Shown here: piece after piece, positions 60,752 to 64,000 of the stretch
Position numbering within the stretch: position 1 is the first letter of the stretch
How the letters are laid out: each line of letters opens with the position of its first letter
The notes under the pieces: model-generated
Database searches by the model: none
Told to the model about the DNA's origin: nothing
The model's input: only the letters and a program-made list of their open reading frames with translations
Made by a program: the position numbers and the translations under genes
NCBI GenBank assembly: GCA_964464895.1
Contig: CAYXGY010000002.1
Span: 124,001-188,000, forward strand
Direction of reading: 5' to 3'
DNA: 64,000 nucleotides
DNA from: Helicobacter_D sp964464895
GTDB taxonomy: Bacteria > Campylobacterota > Campylobacteria > Campylobacterales > Helicobacteraceae

Positions 60752-61826
60752 CTTCTTCTCCTTTCAAGATATTTTGTATATATTCTTTAATGTCCTCATA
60801 GACAAAACTTTCTTTGAATCCGTCAATTTTACCTCCGCTTGCATTAGGGTGTCCGCCACCATTGAAAAATTTTCGTGCGATGAGACTGACATCACATTGG
60901 TGATTTGCGCGTAAGCTCACATTGCCCCGCGCACTGACATCTATAAAGAAATCAAATTGTGGATTGTTTTTTAAAAACAAATTGGCTAATACCGAGATGT
61001 TGCCAATGCTATAACTCAAAAACCCCCGATACTTGCCACAAAATATGCTACATTGTTCTATCTTTTGTGCTAATAAATTGCATTGGAAGTGAGAAGCAAG
61101 ATTATCTAGTGTATCACTTAGCAGACTGCCATTTAAAAAGCATTTTTTCATCTCTAAAATCGCATTGTCTAATAGAATCTCACCCTTTTCTTGCATAAGA
61201 AATTGTACAGACTGCTTGAGTAGAGCAAGTTTATAGTTGCGATCTTCATCATCAAACATAAAGCGATTCAACTCTTTACACTCCACAATCAAACGCATTG
61301 CGACTTTTCCAAATTCAAATTGGAAGCCCGCTTCTTGCCATAAATCTATGCTATTAATCATACGCACCATAGGTTCAAGCCATTTTTGCACAGAATCGTG
61401 AAGTCCATAACGTGCAAGCAAAGTATCATAAACGATTTGCGTTGCACATCGCTGCGTGTCCAAATGATACCATTCATAAGTTTGCGCACATTCTTGCCCG
61501 CTTTTATGGTGGTCTAAGAGCTCAAAGGTAATTTGGAAACCATTGAGGTTTAGTTCCAAGACAGATTGGACTAATCTTTCGCATTCTTCAAGAGTTAAAT
61601 TCAAGTCGCTAATCAAAAGGTGTGCTTGATTCTCTTTGGGATTCTTTGCTTTATTTTGTCTGATTTGCCTATAAATTTGTTCCAAGCGCGCATTGACTTC
61701 TTTGCCATAATTGGCATTATAAAAATACAATGCAACAGAATCCAAGGCGTAAGTGTAGATTTCTTTGCTTACCATTTGGCAGCCATAGCCGTCTAAATCA
61801 ATATGGGAGAGGTGATAGATTTGCAT
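60744..61826 (-). CDS. DHH-family phosphoesterase
   Basis: A 360-residue phosphoesterase. The N-terminal DHH domain has HLSHIDLDGYGCQMVSKEI, LLISDLNLT and ELLDHHKSG. The C-terminal DHHA1 domain has FIDVSARGNVSLRAN and KFFNGGGHPNASGG. These metal and substrate residues are those of NrnA/GdpP-like enzymes that cleave short RNA or cyclic dinucleotides. H. pylori carries a homologue next to flhA (HP1042), as here. The exact substrate is not known. Confidence 0.88.
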   Translation of the reverse strand: MQIYHLSHIDLDGYGCQMVSKEIYTYALDSVALYFYNANYGKEVNARLEQIYRQIRQNKAKNPKENQAHLLISDLNLTLEECERLVQSVLELNLNGFQITFELLDHHKSGQECAQTYEWYHLDTQRCATQIVYDTLLARYGLHDSVQKWLEPMVRMINSIDLWQEAGFQFEFGKVAMRLIVECKELNRFMFDDEDRNYKLALLKQSVQFLMQEKGEILLDNAILEMKKCFLNGSLLSDTLDNLASHFQCNLLAQKIEQCSIFCGKYRGFLSYSIGNISVLANLFLKNNPQFDFFIDVSARGNVSLRANHQCDVSLIARKFFNGGGHPNASGGKIDGFKESFVYEDIKEYIQNILKGEEDE

Positions 61827-61834
61827 AACTTTCC

Positions 61835-64000
61835 TTATAGAGCAAACTCAACCGTGCCCAAGATTTCATACTTGCTTTGATAATCAATCTCTGCGGTGCT
61901 CAAAACAATCATATTGCGGCTTAATCCATATTGCTCAATAAAAATAGCTAAAGGTTTCCTTAGCACCATAGGAGTGCCACCGATAATCGTTGGCACAGCA
62001 CCCATAGAAGCTCCTTTTTGGAGAGAGACATTAAGTGCGTCAAGCAGGTTTTGGGATTCTGTTGGGCTTAGGCGCAATCTTTGCCCAATTTTTTGTTGGT
62101 CTGGCAGACGCTCTAGTAAGAATTGCTCCAATGCGGGTGAGAGGATAAAATAGCGCAAGATTCCGTCATCACTTTGGAAGTTGTGTGTAATCATTCGTTT
62201 CAGACAAGCACGGACATATTCTGTGAGTGTTGGCAAATCTCCTTTGTAAGCCGGATAACCATCGGCAATTGCTTCTGCTATGCTTAGCATATCTTTAATA
62301 GGAATCTGTTCGTGCAAAAGCTCTTTTAAGATGTGTTGAATCGCACCAACCCCTACGCCTTTGATTTCTTCTGCTAAAATTGGATAATCTTTGCCTAGTT
62401 TCTCAAGTAGATTATGCACTTCTTGACGCGTGAGCAATTCCTCTGCATGCTGTTTGATGAGTTCTTGGATATGGGTGCTAATCACGGTCGCTCCGTCAAT
62501 CGTTGTGTAACCCTCAATGATTGCGTCTTCTTTCTTGCTCTCATCAATCCAATAAGCGTCTAGTCCAAATACCGGCTCTTTGGTTGGGATTCCATCGGGT
62601 AATTCACCTGCAAAGCCACTTGCCGCAACGGCAAGGTATTTGTCTGCCATTACCTTGCCGCGTCCGATTTCAATTTCTTTTAATAAGATTTGGTATTCAT
62701 CAGGAGGCAAGTTTAAATCATCACGCAAATGCACCATTGGCACAAGGATTCCATATTCTGTTGCCATTGTCTTGCGAATTTGACGGATTTTATTAACGAG
62801 CTCGCCCCCTTGTGCGGGGTCTGCAAACTTGATGAGCTGATACCCAAGCCCTACGCGCAGGATTTTGACTTTTAGTGCATTATCAATCTCCGCTTCATCG
62901 CGTTTCTTGCGCTCTTCCTCGCTTTCTTTAGGTTGTTGCGCTGTTTGTGCTGCATTGGCTTGCTGTCTTGCTTGTTGCCGTTGAGGTAAGTTGCTAGAAT
63001 CTTGCAACTCTCCTCTTTTGGTTTTGTCTTCTTTTTTGATTTTTTTGAAGAGCGATTCTATATATTTCCATACTTCACTCTCTTTTTGTTTGCTAAGGAG
63101 CAGGGCAAGGCTTAAAAACAATAAACCCACAAAGCCTAGTGAGAGAGTGGGCAAACCCGGAACGAGTGCAAAGAGAAGCAAAATGCAGCCGACAATCATT
63201 AGGGTTTTGGATTCGTTGATGAGTTGGTCAATAATACCTGAAGCGAAATTCTCTCCCTCTTTGCTAAAGCGGGTTACAATAATACCTGTCGCGGTAGCAA
63301 CAATCAGTGCGGGAAGTTGAGACACCAAACCATCTCCGATAGTGAGAATTGTAAAGGTTGAAGCAGAATCTGCCATTGTCATATCTTTTTGAAAGACACC
63401 AATCAAGAATCCACCGATAATATTAATGAGTGTAATAATAATGCCCGCAATGGCATCACCCTTGACGAATTTATTTGCACCGTCCATAGAACCATAGAAA
63501 TCCGCCTCTGTTGCTAGAGCGTCTCGTCTTGCTTTGGCTTCCTCTTGCCCAATGATTCCAGAGTTCAAATCCGCATCAATCGCCATTTGTTTGCCCGGCA
63601 TTGCATCAAGCGTAAAACGTGCTTTAACTTCAGAAACTCTTGTAGAACCATTGGTTACAACCATAAAGTTAATAATGACCAAAATAATAAAAAGAATAAT
63701 CCCAATAACATAATTTCCGCCCACTACAAATTGCCCAAAGGCATTGATAATATCACTAACGGCTTCAGGACCTAAATGCCCATTGCTTAGAATCATTCTT
63801 GTTGTTGCGATGTTTAAAGCAAGGCGAAAAAGTGTAATGATAAGTAGGAGTGTCGGAAAAGCAGAAAAGTCTGTGGGCTTTTTGACATATAATGCAATCA
63901 GAATAATCAGTGCAGAAAGTGCAATAGAAATAGCCAAGAAAAAGTCTAGTAAAGAGCTTGGTAGAGGCACAATGATGATTGCAAGAATCGCAATGATAAA
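61835..64000 (-). CDS. flhA: Flagellar export component FlhA (N terminus beyond the window)
   Basis: The large gate protein of the flagellar type III export apparatus. The frame is open to base 64000, so the first helix and start are missing; about 721 residues are visible. The membrane part has about seven helices and the FHIPEP-type loop, with DADLNSGIIGQEEAKARRDA and GAMDGANKFVKGD-like YGSMDGANKFVKGDAIAGI. A Gln-rich linker follows, then the cytoplasmic domain (LGYQLIKFAD ... FGLDAYWIDE). GTG 63970 looks like a start but lies inside the gene. It is followed by the DHH gene, as in H. pylori. Confidence 0.95.
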   Translation of the reverse strand, partial: FIIAILAIIIVPLPSSLLDFFLAISIALSALIILIALYVKKPTDFSAFPTLLLIITLFRLALNIATTRMILSNGHLGPEAVSDIINAFGQFVVGGNYVIGIILFIILVIINFMVVTNGSTRVSEVKARFTLDAMPGKQMAIDADLNSGIIGQEEAKARRDALATEADFYGSMDGANKFVKGDAIAGIIITLINIIGGFLIGVFQKDMTMADSASTFTILTIGDGLVSQLPALIVATATGIIVTRFSKEGENFASGIIDQLINESKTLMIVGCILLLFALVPGLPTLSLGFVGLLFLSLALLLSKQKESEVWKYIESLFKKIKKEDKTKRGELQDSSNLPQRQQARQQANAAQTAQQPKESEEERKKRDEAEIDNALKVKILRVGLGYQLIKFADPAQGGELVNKIRQIRKTMATEYGILVPMVHLRDDLNLPPDEYQILLKEIEIGRGKVMADKYLAVAASGFAGELPDGIPTKEPVFGLDAYWIDESKKEDAIIEGYTTIDGATVISTHIQELIKQHAEELLTRQEVHNLLEKLGKDYPILAEEIKGVGVGAIQHILKELLHEQIPIKDMLSIAEAIADGYPAYKGDLPTLTEYVRACLKRMITHNFQSDDGILRYFILSPALEQFLLERLPDQQKIGQRLRLSPTESQNLLDALNVSLQKGASMGAVPTIIGGTPMVLRKPLAIFIEQYGLSRNMIVLSTAEIDYQSKYEILGTVEFAL

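Noticed and set aside
1..64000. tRNA or rRNA genes, CRISPR arrays, insertion sequences
   Set aside because: No cloverleaf, rRNA segment, regularly spaced repeat array or transposase was recognised in the gaps or coding regions.

Overview
The window looks like chromosomal DNA of a Campylobacterota bacterium, most likely an enterohepatic-type Helicobacter. The DNA is AT-rich with many TTG/GTG starts. Several gene orders match Helicobacter pylori or Campylobacter jejuni: flhF-folK-pepQ-aroQ, thrB-ylxR-infB-rbfA-rimP, bamA-mqnC-M16 protease, ffh-rpsP-KH-rimM-trmD-rplS, tpiA-fabI, fliQ-murB, flhA-DHH and metG-Cys-rich ORF-fbp-rpe. A complete livFGMHJ branched-chain amino acid transporter, a CetB/CetA-type energy-taxis pair and ilvBH argue against a gastric H. 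pylori-like species. The species itself cannot be fixed from sequence reading alone.

Layout. 1-4.2 kb: flagellar GTPase flhF (cut by the window edge), folate, peptidase and shikimate genes, then rsmD. 4.2-6.1 kb: a LysR regulator overlapping a DUF1919-type gene that carries a G10 tract near its end. 6.1-16.7 kb: ribD, the infB translation operon, thrB, two Campylobacterota-specific hypotheticals, a menaquinone prenyltransferase, a DUF502 protein, comEC and a tandem UspA protein. 16.8-22 kb: accessory region with a frameshifted outer-membrane protein, two tandem paralogues resembling flagellum-dependent secreted proteins, a C39-type peptidase, msrA and two small related proteins behind a C9 tract. 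22-32.7 kb: lpxD, ilvH-ilvB, tyrA, bamA, mqnC, an M16-like protein and recG. 32.8-34.3 kb: a radical SAM gene interrupted in-frame by a G9 tract, and a NifX/NifB-like protein. 34.3-39.3 kb: a MurF-like protein, metG, a Cys-rich small protein, fbp and rpe. 39.5-43.1 kb: a three-gene restriction-modification operon with an AlwI-like endonuclease and two D12-class adenine methyltransferases. 43.1-47.9 kb: the liv operon. 48.1-49.5 kb: yceI, then the only large gap without an annotated-size gene. 49.5-64 kb: ffh, the ribosomal operon, cetBA, a FUSC-type protein, tpiA, fabI, fliQ, murB, a flavin-binding protein, a glycosyltransferase remnant, purN, a DHH phosphoesterase and flhA (cut by the window edge).

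The most interesting signal is in the 48.7-49.5 kb gap. The minus strand holds a 22-codon ORF for a hydrophobic peptide with a strong Shine-Dalgarno sequence. Inside that ORF, on the plus strand, is a perfect TTGACA-17-TATAAT promoter that would drive an RNA antisense to the ORF start, its ribosome binding site and its leader. The leader has two mutually exclusive hairpins and an anti-Shine-Dalgarno loop, and the ORF can pair with the 3' UTR. Together these have the layout of a type I toxin-antitoxin locus (compare AapA/IsoA and Ibs/Sib).

A second theme is homopolymer switching. G or C tracts of 9-10 bases lie inside a radical SAM gene, near the end of the DUF1919 gene and upstream of a two-gene operon, as expected for phase variation. 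Gene decay is also visible: a one-base frameshift in an outer-membrane protein and a frameshifted, truncated glycosyltransferase start after purN.
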